From: Lindgomyces ingoldianus
Taxonomy: Eukaryota; Ascomycota; Dothideomycetes; Pleosporales; Lindgomycetaceae
NCBI RefSeq assembly: GCF_010093535.1
Contig: NW_022985173.1
Span: 643,379 to 687,469 of the forward strand
Reading direction: 5' to 3'
DNA length: 44,091 nucleotides
In this document: positions 10,636-23,800 of the stretch, piece by piece
Layout: each line of letters begins with the position of its first letter
Numbering within the stretch: position 1 is the first letter of the stretch
The notes under the pieces: model-generated
Databases searched by the model: none
The model's input: the letters and a program-made list of their open reading frames with translations, nothing else
Told to the model about the DNA's origin: nothing
Translations under genes and position numbers: made by a program

Positions 10636-13434
10636 TGCTCTCTATGTGCATGGATGTGATCTTCCCGCTCACTGCCAGCCTTTTCCCAGCAGTCGACTCT
10701 AGGAAGCATTTGACTGGATAAAACGGAGCGCCACCAGCCGCGCAGTGCATGAAGGCTGCAGTCCGAGCCAACGCTGTCTTGTTTCTGCCGTCTTTTTCTG
10801 CCTCCTCTCATTTCTGTAAATCTTGGCCCACAATCATTTCGAATTTTGAAATCTACATCCACTCACCCCTATTGGCTCTGACTCGTAGCTTATCCCTGTG
10901 GCGCTCGACGGCTCTCATTCCTACCGGCACACATAACACATTTTCCACTCCAAAATTTTCTTCCACTATCAGCGACAACTCATCTTGCGTATTCTCTGCG
11001 CAACACGTTTCTCTGATTCATCGGCTTCTGGTTTACTCCACTCTGCGTACCCACGTCCATTGGCCTCCGTTCTTGAACCTGTAGAGCCACCGGCAATGAT
11101 ATGATGTAAACGGGTTCGGGTGTACGCAGAGTCGCCAGCCCTAAGAACAGCTCGCATATCTGGCGGAATGTCCGGGTAACCACGTTTGCGCGGCCACGAC
11201 TGCAGCGCTGGCTGTGTATGCTGCTGTAGGCACCCTCTCGCTAGTTGCGTCATGCATCTCACTGCGATGCCCAAAATATTTCTCAGCGCGCTCAAATCAT
11301 GAGTGAGATTCGTTTCCCATCCATTCGCTTCGGCGAGTTGTGGCGGTGCAGCTGCCGGCTTTGAGTCATCCCGATCACGTGTCAACTATACAACTTTCTT
11401 TTTACGGATGTTGCGAGGAGCAATGGGTAGCAGGCTCCGCCTCATTCCGACAGACAAATCGTCGCGTGCGATTCGGAGTCTTTCTCGCCGAATAGCCACA
11501 TCTCCCATGTCCTGCGCCATACTTGTTCGCAAATCACTGTTCAAACAGCCGGTATGTCCGGATAACACTTTCAGCGCCAAAGGCTCCAAAGCTGCGTCGC
11601 ATCGCACGCGCCGGCACAGGGTCAGCTCACGCAAACGACGCACATGACGCGCAATGGCTTTATCGACATTCAATTCGACCGACGATCCAAACATCTGCCA
11701 ATTCAAGCGAGCTCACCCCAGACTTGCCCCTCCGGCTTTGACTCCAAGACCCTTTCTTTGGTCTCGAAACGTTCGAGGTTTGACCAGGTGACTTCATTAG
11801 CTACCAGAAGTTGTCCTCTACGTCCATCATCCATGGAGATATGAGGCGGACTTGCTGCTGAGGCCGGTCATTGCAGAGGTCATTCAATTATATGGAGATC
11901 GAGTCACAGCATGTGACTCACGCTTCATTGGAGGACATGCAGGCCTAGCGAGGAGAGGGAGATCTAATTGACAAGTATTTGCTGGCGCTTCATTAGATTC
12001 GTTGACCAAAATATCGGTACTCAGGGTTTTCTTTGCATCGCCACACGCTTTCGCTGTTCCTGAATCCACATTCAGGGATCATGGGACTCATTTGAGGCTC
12101 ATCTCAAACTTTGATCTCCTCTCGCAGCCCAACTTCAACTTCGACAGGCTTAGGCTTCCATTTCAGAGTTGTTCTCAATCAAAACCACCGTTACTTTCAA
12201 TACGCCGTTTTTTTAACGTCGTTTTCCCTTTTTTTGTTTTTCAAATGAAGGACAACCCCTATCCCTGTCCTCCATTCCTCCATTCCTCCATCCTCACCGA
12301 CTGCTATGATTCTTCATCCCGCGCTTAGAGGACCGCCGTCCACTAGCTCTTTCAAACTGCAAGGAACTATCACCGCTGACCGACGGCCCCCGTGTCCGGC
12401 TCACTAAACAAACCTCGCAATGTTCGGACTCGTTGCCCCTTTCGTACTTCGACATCAAGTCTAAGAGGCGGTCTATCGCTCATAATTCCTGGCACTGCTG
12501 CCTAGAGTTTGTTTGGACAACAGGCTTCCATTGACGCGGCCTTCCGAACTCAGATCTTGTGCGAGGACAAACCTATCCTAGAGGTGGCGGGAAAGTTGCA
12601 TGCTGCAGGCAACCGCGTTGAGGATCAAGCTGAAAGGAGGACTCTCTTTGTTCAATTGCAAGCGCTGACAGCATCCAATGTTTCGCCTCACTTCTTGTCG
12701 TCTTACGCCGCTGCGGGATGAAGGCCAGTGTCAAGCGGTCAAAGGGGAGGACTCCCAAGGATAAGTAGATTGGCTTCACGGATGAATGCGGGCTGAGAGC
12801 TTCACCGCTCTCAAATTCTTTGAGGTATTAGGGATGCGAGCACAGGATGTTTAGACCTCATGAAACGTTAACAAGGAGACCTTGCACCATCAAACCTCAT
12901 ACAGGAATCTTGGAGGGTGTCGAGGGGATGCGGATTTCTAACCTAAGTGCCACTATGCAATATACACACAGTCCTTGTAGTGTGAGGGGACAGTAGAGAG
13001 CAGAAAGTTTATATTCTAACCCCCGCTCCCTATTCCCACATCATCCTCCTAACTGAATGAAAATTCTCACTCATATTGCAGGCCTCGATATCAACAGATC
13101 TCTACCCTCATGGGCCTCTTCTGCATGTCGACTAGAATGGTAAATATACCACGGAGGCTGATCGCACATTGAGGAGATACGTATTCCCCTTCTACTCACC
13201 TTGTACAAGTTGTACGAAGGTGCTGATTAGATGTAAGAACGCGGCTACACTCTGACGCCAGCATAGCATGACCTTCGTACGACATATGAACGCCTCTATT
13301 ACGTATGATATACATAAAATACTTCCATACTGTGCTTAGAGCAACCCCTCGGACCCCATCCCCGTCCGTTCAAAACCCGACAGTGCTCTTGTCTTACCCG
13401 CTCAGTCACGTCGTCTCCCGGCTACACTCCGGTC
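10636..13434. other. Stretch without a recognised gene
   Basis: The frames are 60-140 codons, overlap on both strands, and match nothing I know. The minus frame 11706-11386 (SSVELNVDKAIARHVRRLRELTL...) and the plus frame 12509-12721 (ILCEDKPILEVAGKLHAAGN) look somewhat protein-like and could be relics. Pyrimidine-rich patches occur at 12170-12300. Confidence 0.4.
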
Positions 13435-15178
13435 CTACCAATCATCCACAACATCCAAATACATTTCTTTCGTATACCACATCTTACACCAGCCTTCTCC
13501 CGCACAAACTGCAACACCGTATCCTCCTCCAAACTGAATTCTCGTGTTCACACTAATAGCAAGGGAATTCGCTAACGTAGTATCAGTTGCGGTTCTACGG
13601 CGTACTTCGGGTAAGATGTATGCGAGTTGCGAGACCAGAGGCGTTGTGTTGAGCGACGGACGTAGTGTCATTTGAGGGAATGAGTGTTCCAACGAGGGTG
13701 GCCCAGAGCCCGAGTTGTCCGAGCCGAGTTGAAGTGCGCCTTTTGTGCCTGTGGGCGTTACGATGGGGTTAGAGTGTGGGAGGCTGCTGATGGAAAGGAC
13801 GGGGATACTGGCTTGGGCATAGAGGAGTTCGTGTAAAGCGGTGCAGGCGGAGGCACATTTGTGGGTTTCGGGCTGGTAGGTGTTAAGTTAGTGAGTTGTA
13901 AGAAGTAATGAAAGATAAGGAAAGAGGAGGGAGAGGTTAGGTTAGGTTAGCAGTTGGGTTAGGATTACTAGGAGGATGTTTTCTAAGGCAAAAGGTTGCT
14001 CTTTAGTAACATTTATTAGGATGAGATACCTAGAAATAGAAAAGCGGCCGCCACAACCTTGACTTTGTTCGCTGTTGTACTGAGGAAATGTATTAGTCCA
14101 AGGAAGACGAGTCATCTTAGAGAAAGAAGAGACTTACATTCTCGATCACGTCCTCGTAAGCTCATCCTTTTCCGTTAATATAACTCTTCCACGTCCATCC
14201 ACTTCTCTCCATCTTCTTTCAAAAACACCCTCTCATGCCTGAGACAAGACTGCATCCTGAAATTAGAATGCTTCCAATGGTCCTCCACTTTCAAATCCCC
14301 ACCATCGACCAACTTGTCCACAATCTCACCCATCATTCTACACGCCACATTGTACCGATATTCAACCCCACAATACGGCTCTAAGTACAGGAAAGGTTGC
14401 TTAAACGTATCCGTTGGGAAGTAGATCGCTGTCGCCATTTTTCCTCACGTCGATAATAAATCGCGTTTTATTGTGGGGTCCCCAGCCTGAGAGAGACTGG
14501 CGGACATTTGATTGGAACTCAAAGAGGCTGCTGTTTTGGGTGGCGAAGTCTACGACGCTGTTTATATGCTAGATGAAGTAGGTGGGGATTGCGAGGACGG
14601 CTACGCCAGTATAGCTAGTGTTGATGAAGTAGCCGGATACGGAGTTGTGAAGCTGTTTGACGGCGAGGAAGGGAAAGCCGGTTAGAGCAGGGGAGATGGG
14701 ATCTGTAGTATGAGTGGAAGGAAACGAGGATGATGAAGCGCAGTCGGAGTGGTTCTGTTGGCAGTCTCTGAAGCGAGTTTTCCGCTGCACGTTTTCCGGA
14801 AGATGTCTTTGCCGCTGTTGACGCCGGAGAAAGACTTGCTGAAAAATTTCAGGATTCTGAAGAGTCTCCGTGGTTTGGGCCGCCATGTGTTCTATAGTAA
14901 AAGGACTTAGAGGTGCCTGCATCCTCCATAGCGACCCCAGGGGGATTGACGAAAATGTTTCTGTTTCTCGAGTCTTCGTCGGCGTACGCAGTATTCACCG
15001 AGGGAGCGGAAAGATAATTTACCGGATCTTTGCTATTGGTGGATATTACCGGAGAAGGTTTGTATGAAGAATCGTTGGCGATTCGCAAGTTATCCGCAAT
15101 GGTGAAGACTTCTAGCAAAATATATTCCAATTTCCTATATTGAGACGATTTGTGTTTCACCATCTCTTGCGAAACCAA
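13435..15178 (-). pseudogene. Fungal peptidase S41 family (CPAF/tail-specific-protease-like), pseudogene
   Basis: Pieces of one protein appear in order on the minus strand. 15178-14849 gives SSYKPSPVISTNSKDPVNYL, like the inhibitory/PDZ-like part of fungal S41 proteins. 14700-14569 gives AVKQLHNSVSGYFINTSYTG and VAVLAIPTYF, followed by an in-frame TAG. The same frame then reads FEFQSNVRQSL and KTRFIIDVRKNGD, the family's 'K-LIID--GNGGG' strand. 14430-14175 in a shifted frame gives TDTFKQPFLYLEPY and GEKWMDVEELY. 13890-13435 gives KCASACTALHELLYAQASIP, equivalent to the family's nucleophile stretch C-S-x-C-T, and ends with WCKMWYTKEMYLDVVDDW. Frames change at least twice and a stop interrupts the core, so it cannot make the whole protein unless unseen introns remove the breaks. 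The NGGG motif reads NGDSD. Such proteins are usually secreted or hydrolytic. The family call is from remembered motifs. Confidence 0.65.
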
Positions 15179-16623
15179 TGACCATCGCCAAGTCTACAAA
15201 CCAAGTAAGATGGCTGCCATGTGCGCTTTGAAGCGGGGACGTGAAGGCGAGCTGGAGTTCATTTTCGCTAGAACAACATCCTTTAGCAACACTGTTCTTT
15301 ATACTGTCCAAAGATCCGAGTAAATTAATTAGTTTTTGGCTTAGTCTAAGCGGTTAAGCCTTGAGTTGCGGGATTGTTGGTTGTTACTTAAGGTAAAATG
15401 TTATTTCATCCAGTAGTTCCTCGTTTCCTTGTACATACATCGGGACGGAGAGCAAACATTTGTATCCGAGAGATGTAGTGATAACAGTTAGAGCGCCCTG
15501 GCTCTGAACCGTACTGTTCGATAGTGCTAGTAGGTGCTGTGGAGGTGGTGTTACTTGCTGCTGGAGCGGCGAAAATGGGTGTGACCACCGTATTGATTAC
15601 TGGCCATGCGTTAACGAGCATTGGGTATGGAAAGAAATATTGTTTCTGAGAGATGATTGAATTTAGATATCTGAGGAGTTGGAAAGGAGCTAAGGGGGCG
15701 AATAGAAAGGTGCAATTTGGGAAAGCAGCCGGAGGGCAGAGTTGAAAGATGTTTGAATGGTGATGTGTGACGTTGACAATCTAAGACGTCGGATATTGAA
15801 TCCACCACAACTAAGCTTCATGGTTGTGGTATCCACACAAGACATCACGATTGAACTCCGTCCCCTTACATAGCCTAGATATGTAGAATCTGAACGCCAA
15901 ATATCGCAGAATCTCTTCAAGCAAGCGTGCATTGTACTTTTATTTCAACTCCGAAAATAACGCTCTTCTCATGTTTCACTTACTCAAGTCTGCAGATCCA
16001 AACATATAAAAGTCAATTGGTGACGAAGAAGAGATCAGATTGTTTGCATATCCTGATCCCCGCCAGTTGAGGCCGAGAACAAATCCATGGTGTTTATGAA
16101 ATTGCTTTAGCGGAGAGATTCATCGAGGAATGCGGGGAGAAAACTCACGATGACATAATGTTCTCCACACTGGGATCGCAACTGCGTTGTCGGAGGAGTT
16201 TCGTTCGTTGACAGAGACATAATCCATGGCTTTCGAATAGTGAAAAAGGGTGAAAAGGTCAGCATGAGGCCAAATCAAACCTCTTTCCTTTTGGGGTTTA
16301 GCCAAGTTCGCACTTTATTTCTACCTTCAAGGTCACCTTAACCGCCGTAAAACCAATTTGATTGTCTAAGGATAGGGTGGCCACACGCAAATCTTCCCAT
16401 CTTCTTTATATCGGCCTTTGGCACCACTTTTCCATCGCATTCTCGCCTTTTTGTTCCCTATAACGGAAGACTCATCTCGGAACTACCGTGATTGGGCATC
16501 GTTAGTCTTATACATCGTCTTGGGAACTTTATGAGCCTCAGGTATAGCTGGAATACCATCGAGTAATTGCTGTGAGACTTGCAAGTCCCGTAAAGTTAAG
16601 GTAAGAATAATGACCTATCATGT
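15179..16623. other. Stretch without a recognised gene
   Basis: Short minus-strand frames (15621-15406, 15932-15690, 16305-16120) have no recognisable content. The first contains a Thr/Ser-rich segment (AAPAASNTTSTAPTSTIEQY). The missing N-terminus of the S41 pseudogene might have lain here, but I cannot trace it. Confidence 0.4.
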
Positions 16624-18297
16624 TTGATGCTGGCTAGACTAGTGGTCATCTGCAGTGCGACGAAGCGTGGCCAGCTTGTGGACCATGCAGGAAAGGCCGT
16701 CGTTACTGCCCAGGCTTACCAACCCCTCGGTTCAGATTTATCGGAGACGATGATTCACCGAGTGATCTTCCAATCAGAGATGCTGGTCAGCCACAACAGC
16801 AGCATTCTCTTTGGAGTTCTGAGTTTGGCGAGAAGGTGGCGTCTGCATCAGCAAAGAATCTACATATTATGATGCTACAGTCTACGCAGAGAGATGGCGG
16901 CATGTTCCTGAACATGCGCCTACTTGATCTAGGTCGGAGAGTCTCGACTAGTAGCTCTTCACAAGAACGAACATCTCTTGTGCCCGGAAGTCCTGCATAT
17001 TCCTCAAACGAGGTGCTAGCTCAAATATTATATACCATTCTTAATTGGAGTGACCCAGGACGAAGCATAATATTCATATCTACGGGATGTGGCTACGGGA
17101 GCTTCCCCAGCGATTTAGCGGTAGTCATGCACTGGATGCTGCTGCTTTATGCTTGGGATCAGCACATGAATCTCTCGCACGAGGAAATCATCCTACCACA
17201 TAGCTGAACCACATGCTGTACGGAAAAGCACTGCAAAGTCTGCAAGCTCCGATCAACAACTCCGAAGAGCAATTTTCGCCCAATACCCTGGCAGCTGTGT
17301 CGGCGATATGGCGCGTTAAAGGAATCTTCGCCACAGTCGACAGGTCGCTTAAGCAGACAATTCATGCGAGAGCGTTATCTCACATGCTCAAGGTTCGAGG
17401 GATACGGAACCTTGACGACCCTCTTGAGTTCTTCCTCACTCTTGAATGTCAATTAGTCGCTGTTCAAGATTCGTTAGCCTATGACATTCCGTAGCACTGT
17501 ATATTCGATTCTGAAGACTGGGATGTTGCATTTCAGCAATGGCGTGGTCAGTCCGAGTTATCGATGCGTTACTGGACTCTTTTGAGAGGATTTGTCAGAT
17601 GACCTGGCCTAATCCACGACATTATTACACTACACCTAAATTCCAGTAATAGCGCCCCTTCTTTGGGAGACGTACTTTGCCGAGTCATTGCCGTTGCTAC
17701 GAAGCTCGAAATCATACCTCATTCCATTGGTGTCGCACTCTCCAACCTAACGATTTTTATAACCAAGCCCCACCAACTACCGACCCTCTTGTTCCGATCG
17801 TCTTCGAGCTTAGAGATACGGAAATCGCACCGCTTCTTGGCTACCATTTCCTATATAGTATCCTAATTCACCGAATGGCCACCCATCTCTCCTCTCTTCT
17901 TCTCATCGATCCAGTATCAAGTCAGATGCTCGATCCTACCCTCAGTCCTACATATTTTTTTTTTGCATTTCCTGTTTCCATAGGGATCGATAATCCAAAC
18001 GCTTTCTTTCCCACCAACCCACTACCTTCTCTCTCTCGTTCTAAACCACTCATCTTTCTCCTCCGAGTTAGAAACGTCCAGCTATCCCAGCGAATATGGA
18101 TGATGTATTCTCAGGTGCGACTGTGGAAACCGATAGGCTGCCTTTTCTACCTCAATGCCCTCAAATGTTCGTTTCTGTGGGCAGGGACGACGGAGATGAG
18201 AGTGGATTCTGAATGCCGCGAGCGATATAGAGGACTTCTTACCAGAGAGTACTGGGTGAGAGCCGGGCAGAGTGGAGCTTTTATTTCAGAGCGTTGA
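16624..18297 (+). pseudogene. Fungal transcription-factor-like protein (C-terminal regulatory region), pseudogene
   Basis: From 17213 a single frame reads YGKALQSLQAPINN, SPNTLAAVSAIWRVKGIF, LSHMLKVRGIRNLDDPLEFF and TLECQLVAVQDSLAYDIP. It then meets TAG (17492) and continues in the same frame with FDSEDWDVAFQQWRGQSELS. It meets TGA near 17599 and again continues (PGLIHDIITLHL, VLCRVIAVATKLEI). Near 17775 the frame shifts and runs on to 18297 (DPLVPIVFELRDTEIAPLLG, RIWMMYSQVRLWKPIGCLFY, LTREYWVRAGQSGAF). This pattern resembles the long C-terminal region of fungal Zn2Cys6-type regulators. No Cys6 zinc cluster is visible. The part before 17213 (frames at 16624-16872 and 16836-17207) is less certain. 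Two in-frame stops plus a frameshift make it a pseudogene. Confidence 0.65.
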
Positions 18298-18681
18298 GTG
18301 GAGAAGCTATGTGTGACCAGCTAGGCGGTGGTGGAAGGTAGGGCGGCGATGGGGTTTTGGTGGACTAGGAGAAGAGGGATTTTGACTGGTTGAAGGTTTG
18401 GAGTGAGGCTTAAAAGAAGAGGAGAGGAGACTGCCCCACTTCCAGGCTTATAATCTCAATAGTCACGAAAAGCGTTTGTAGATAAGTAGAGTCTTTCTTA
18501 CACCAAAGTTCTTCGTCTAGTATATGCTAAAATGGAACAAGTTGCTGACTCTACAGACTTCAACTGGAACGAGTGACTACAATACGCAAACGAACAAGCC
18601 AAAACGAGCCACTCCTACAAGTTTAACTCAGCAATCTCGAGATTGCTGACGTTCGATCGATTCCCCAAATATGGCTCTTCC
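18298..18681. other. Intergenic DNA
   Basis: No frame of interest. It separates the 3' end of the transcription-factor-like pseudogene from the 3' end of the minus-strand SnoaL-like gene. Confidence 0.5.
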
Positions 18682-19236
18682 CTACCCTGACAACAGCTGC
18701 TCAGGTGTGACAACACCCCTCTTGAGCATGAGCCCAAGTGCTGGAAGAGGGTCAGAGCAGACCTCCGTTCTCTTCAACTTAATGCCTTGAAACCCGGACT
18801 CATCCTTGACATACAAGAACCGGAACATTCCCGCACAAACCGCATCCCACTCTTTACCGTCGAGATCTTTGACCTTCTTCTCACCCTCGCTTGGGGCGCC
18901 TGGAAGGTTGACATACAGATTCGCGCGTCCCACCATCTCCCATCCTTCGGCGTTCTCGGCGCACATCAAGCCTCGGGGTTCGTGCTTATGGGCAGTGAAG
19001 GGAGCATAGAGTGCTTTGTCGGCTGCCCAGGCGGCTTCGCGACCGTGGACCTCGGTGCCGTCTGATTTCTTAAGGACGAAGTCTTCGGTTAGGTATTGTT
19101 CAGTGGGAATATCCCAAGCGCGGTTGTCGAAGATGTTGCTGGTGAAATTGTACATCCAGTCCATTGCAGGGTGGGCTCGCATTTCGGCGGACCAGGTCCC
19201 TTCGTAGACGAAGACGGGCTGAGTGGGGAAAGTCAT
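18682..19236 (-). CDS. SnoaL/NTF2-like small protein
   Basis: Intact single-exon frame of 184 residues. The text is that of a cone-shaped NTF2/SnoaL-like fold: an aromatic helix start (HPAMDWMYNFTSNIFDNRAWD), a 'LTEDFVLKKSDGTEVHGREAAW' type strand-helix with Glu/Asp and aromatic residues lining the pocket, then alternating beta strands (GWEMVGRANLYVNLP, DAVCAGMFRFLYVKDESGF) ending in KLKRTEVCSDPLP. No signal peptide, so probably cytosolic. Fungal members of this family are mostly uncharacterised; some act as hydratases, isomerases or polyketide cyclases in secondary metabolism, but no biosynthetic genes lie nearby. Met1 is the only sensible start. Substrate unknown. Confidence 0.85.
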   Translation of the reverse strand: MTFPTQPVFVYEGTWSAEMRAHPAMDWMYNFTSNIFDNRAWDIPTEQYLTEDFVLKKSDGTEVHGREAAWAADKALYAPFTAHKHEPRGLMCAENAEGWEMVGRANLYVNLPGAPSEGEKKVKDLDGKEWDAVCAGMFRFLYVKDESGFQGIKLKRTEVCSDPLPALGLMLKRGVVTPEQLLSG

Positions 19237-20817
19237 TTTTATAGCAGTGGATGGTGTTTGGCTTCGGTGAATCTGTGAATTCGAGAATATTGGAAAGGGG
19301 CTGTGGATTGACCCTTGAAGAGTTGTTGATTCAAAGTGCTGGACCGTTGCTTCGACATGGGATTGAAGAGAACTTTATATTTTTGTTATTTTGTTCAGCT
19401 GAATAGTAGCTGAGATCGTAGACCGGAATCTATGTATTCCGAGCTAGAAGGAGGCGGTGAGGCTTCGCTACCATTGTTCTAATGGTTGAAGCTGAGCACT
19501 TTCATGATTATGAACTTCCCCGCGTTCTTACCTTAAGAATAGCACGCTGTCGCTGACGCCACTAAGCTCACTTTAAGCCGACAAATTCGCCAAATTCTAA
19601 GATGCCATTGGACCAACATTCCTTCAAGGTTGAAACAAAAGAAATTATAGTGCTACACCTCACCTCTTCCCCCGTCACAGCTCGAGCCTTTATTAAGGGT
19701 TCCCGAGCAAGGCAATCACCCTAACCATTATAATATTACAGTAAACACGCAGTTAGAGAGATATCGAATTTGATGAAGGAAGCACTAGATGCACCTCGTT
19801 AGCTAATGAAACTTCCTACAGACCAAGCCATAATAAAGGCACATGTTGTCACACTCGAAGTATGTACATTTCGCTCACTACCCTCTAATGCTTAGTGGAT
19901 AGAGTTGAAGAGCTTCCTCAGCCTGCCCACTGCATTGGATGTCTGGCGGAGCTGAAGTACGGAAGCTTGATGTTCCGGTTTACACGATTTCGGCTGTCTC
20001 CGAGTATGGCTTGAAGTCTTCAAAACGTGGAGAGGTGCCAGGCCAATGCAGTGGCTGACGCGGTCGCTTGCAAAAGACTTTGATTCGCTTTGACACAAAG
20101 ACACAGCTTTTTGAGAGCAATTAGCGAAATCGGGTATGAAATCGCTCAACTCGAGCGTGATGACTGGTCTCCTGCGACGGAAAACTACTGGAAATTGTCA
20201 GCGTCTGGCTCCACGAATGCTGGTTGAGTGCTGACATTGCAAGAGGAGAGCTATGGATAGAAGGCGCTGACTACCGAAGTAGCCTATGTATAACCTTAGA
20301 AAGCCTTTGGAATCGTTGTGCGCTACTGTGTGTGATTCCGTGCCGCACGGCTATGGTGGAGAAACAAAAGAGAGTGACAGGAATGACGACGCTTTGCCGG
20401 AGCGGGATGGTGGAGGTGAACGGCTGGCGCTAGGCTATAAATGTCATAGTCGCACGTCAGGATCTCCTCCGCATCGGACTAAAATGTGCCGACCGACAAC
20501 ATCACCACTAATCACCTCCTATAGCCTTTGTCGTCCAGGGTTAGGTACAGCCGTTAATCATTTCGCATAGTACCCCTCTTTCGCTGCAGGTCCCGCTACG
20601 TTCCCTCCTCTCAATGCCGGCGTGCCTAGTATTGCAACTGTAGCAACTGCGCCATGAATGGTCGACTTACATTACATCATTGGGTTTCTAAAGGAAGGTA
20701 ACCTTGGATCATAATCCCGGACCTAGATTCAGTATGTTTCGACGAGTATATGTTTGGCCTTGTGCTACCTTTTTTGCGCTATGGCTTCTCCATCGCATTT
20801 CCTTCCTTCACTCCGAA
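19237..20817. other. Gene-free stretch, promoter sides of two genes
   Basis: This lies between the divergently transcribed SnoaL-like gene (minus) and the beta-mannosidase gene (plus), so both promoters lie here. Frames at 19892-20149 (minus) and 20224-20570 (plus) are short and unrecognised. Nothing else is visible. Confidence 0.5.
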
Positions 20818-23800
20818 ATGTCCATTCCCACCCTGTCAATGTCTCGGCGCAGTACACAAGCAATCCTAGCGGCATCACTAGTTACGGCATCATGCTCACA
20901 ACAGGTGCTTGATTTGAGTTCCGTGAAATGGACTGTAACAAGTCCAAATTTCACCTACATCTCAGTCCCCGGCAAGCTTCCTTCGCAAGCCCATATCGAT
21001 CTTTATGCTGCTCAGGTGATCGGGAACCCTTTATTTGGGCTCAATGATTTCAACCTACGCTGGATTGGAGATTCCAATTGGACATATACCTCAGAGTCAC
21101 TGAATTCCCTGTGAGTCGTTGTCTCTCGTAGTGGAAGGGGACACCGAGATGGCTAACACAACACAGAAGCAAGAATTCTAGCTCTACATGGCTTCTGTTC
21201 AACGGACTTGATACATTCTCGAGTATCGAACTTTGTGGGAAGCATGTAGCTTCTACGAATAATCAGTTCAGGCAGTACTACTTTGAAGTTTCCGATATTC
21301 TGAGCTCATGTCAAGATCCCGTTCTGAGCATCAATTTTGGTAGCGCTACAGTAATAGCGAACGCGACGGCTAACGAGCCGGGCCAAGAGAGTAAGCAACA
21401 GTACCTGTAGAATAAAGTATTGCGTTTTTGCTAACGAGGCCGATGCAGCTTGGCCTTATTCAGTAGAAGGCCTCTTCGAATTTCCGAACCGCCAGTTTAT
21501 TCGAAAAGAGCAGAATGACTTCGGATGGGATTGGGGACCTGCATTTGCTCCCGCCGGTCCCTGGCAGCCAGCGTATGTCATTCAACTAGGGGCGTGGAGT
21601 GGATATATCCGGAATACGCTCATTGACGTCTACCGAGAAGGACAACTTAACTTACTTCCACCAGACCAATCTAAAGATTGGGTATTGAATGCAAGTCTTG
21701 ACTATATGGGAAGCATACCGACCGATGTGGTGTTGAACTACGTTTTGCAAGATAGCAATAACGCCACCATCTTGAGTGGGCAACTCTCGAATGTTACCAA
21801 CCACAATAATACCATCACTGGCGGCGTGGTGATTCCACGCGATGCCGTGGACCTTTGGTGGCCCGTTGGTATGGGACCTCAGACACTGTATAAGTTGAGC
21901 CTCAACGTTGTCGGTAATGGCAACAGCACGATAGCTTCAGTCACCAAACGGATGGGCTTTCGCACAATCATACTCAACGAGCTTCCAATCTCCCAGGCAC
22001 AATTGGACCAGGGGATTGCGCCGGGGAATAATTGGCACTTTGAAATTAATGGGCATGAGTTCTACGCGAAAGGCTCGAGTAAGTGCTATCCCATCCGATT
22101 TTCATCTCAAGACTCTTTACATTCGTCAGTGAATTGTCTGAAACACTCTCTACCCTTAGGCTGATTGTACGTAGACTTCATTCCTCCTGATCCGTTTTGG
22201 CCAACTGTTACCGAGGCTCGCCTACGCCAGCTCTTTGAGAGCGTGGTCGACGGAAACCAGAACATGCTTCGGGTATGGTCTTCTGGGGCGTACTCCCCAG
22301 ACTTTATGTACGACCTCGCCGATGAGATGGGAATCATGCTGTGGAGCGAGTTTGAGTTCGGCGATGCCCTGTACCCGGTCGACCAGGCTTTCCTGGACAA
22401 TGTGAAAGAAGAAGTTTTCTACCAAGTTCGAAGGGTTAATCATCATCGTGAGTTTCTGCGGTTACCCCCATGTGCAGCGTTTGAAAACTCTTGCTAATTT
22501 CGACAGCATCGTTGGCCTTCTGGGCTGGTGGTAATGAGCTTGAGAATCTTGAACTTTACCTGGTCAATCAATCAGCACCGGACCAATTGGATCGCTATAT
22601 GGCCGAATACGAGACGCTGTTCCTGGATACGATTGCGCCCATCGTATTTGGACAGACGCGGAGCATTTCTTACTCACCGTCTAGTACTAGCAACGGTTGG
22701 CAAGAATTGAACTTCTCGCTTCCACAACCCATCACCGAGAGATACGAAAACGTCACCCCGGGCTCGATCTACGGAGACACCGGTAAGCTCGAGCAGTCCT
22801 CTTTGTTCTCGAGAATTCATTCCAATATTCACACTTCAACTGTTCGAGCTAATGTTCTTGCTAGATCACTACGATTATGATTCATCGCACTCTTTCAATT
22901 TCTCTACGTACCCGGTGGGCCGGTTCGCGAACGAATTTGGCTATCATTCTATGCCTTCACTGCAGACGTGGCAACAAGCCGTTGATCCATCCGACCTCCA
23001 CTTCAATTCTTCTGTGATCACACTTCGAAATCACCACTACCCTTCCGGCGGACTCAATACTTCGAACTATGTCAATGGTTCGAAGGGCATGGGTGAGATG
23101 ACGATAGCTGCGCAGCGTTGGTACCCAGTACCGAACAAAAGGGACCCCCTTGCAAATTTCTCAGCATGGTGCCAAACAACACAGATCTTCCAGGCTGACT
23201 ATTACAGCTCTCAAATCCAATTCTATCGCCGAGGGAGTGCGATGCCAGAGAGGCAGTTGGGATCTCTGTACTGGCAACTAGAAGATCAGTGGCAAGCGCC
23301 GACTTGGGCGGGCATCGAATACGATGGGAGATGGAAAGTTTTGCACTACGTTGCAAAGGACATTTATCAGCCGGTTATTATCTCCCCTTTCCTCAACGTG
23401 ACGTCTCATGATTTCGAAGTCTGGGTGATATCTGATCTCTGGTCCGAAATCTCTGCGTCGGTGAGCCTGTCATGGTACGACTGGTCTGGGAATAAATTGA
23501 ATGTCAGCAATCCTTCTTCGGCACATGTTCGGGTCGGTGCAATCAACGCCACACAAGTGCTCTCCACGAACACCAACGAGATTCTCTCAGACTACGACCC
23601 CGCGAACTCGATTCTCGTCATGGAAGTCTCCGCGCAGGGAACAAGACCGAATTCGAAAAGAACAGAGACGTTTACGCATAAGAATTGGTTCCATGCCGAT
23701 CGTCTCTCGAACGCGAAACTAGTTGACCCTGGGTTGGAACTGAGCCATTCGAACTCTACTTCGACGTTTACTGTGAAGGCTACGAAGGGAGTTGCAGCCT

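Noticed and set aside
13935..13957. TTAGG-like tandem words resembling telomere repeats
   Set aside because: Only about three short copies (GGTTAGGTTAGGTTAG), not the fungal TTAGGG array, and inside the span of the S41 pseudogene.
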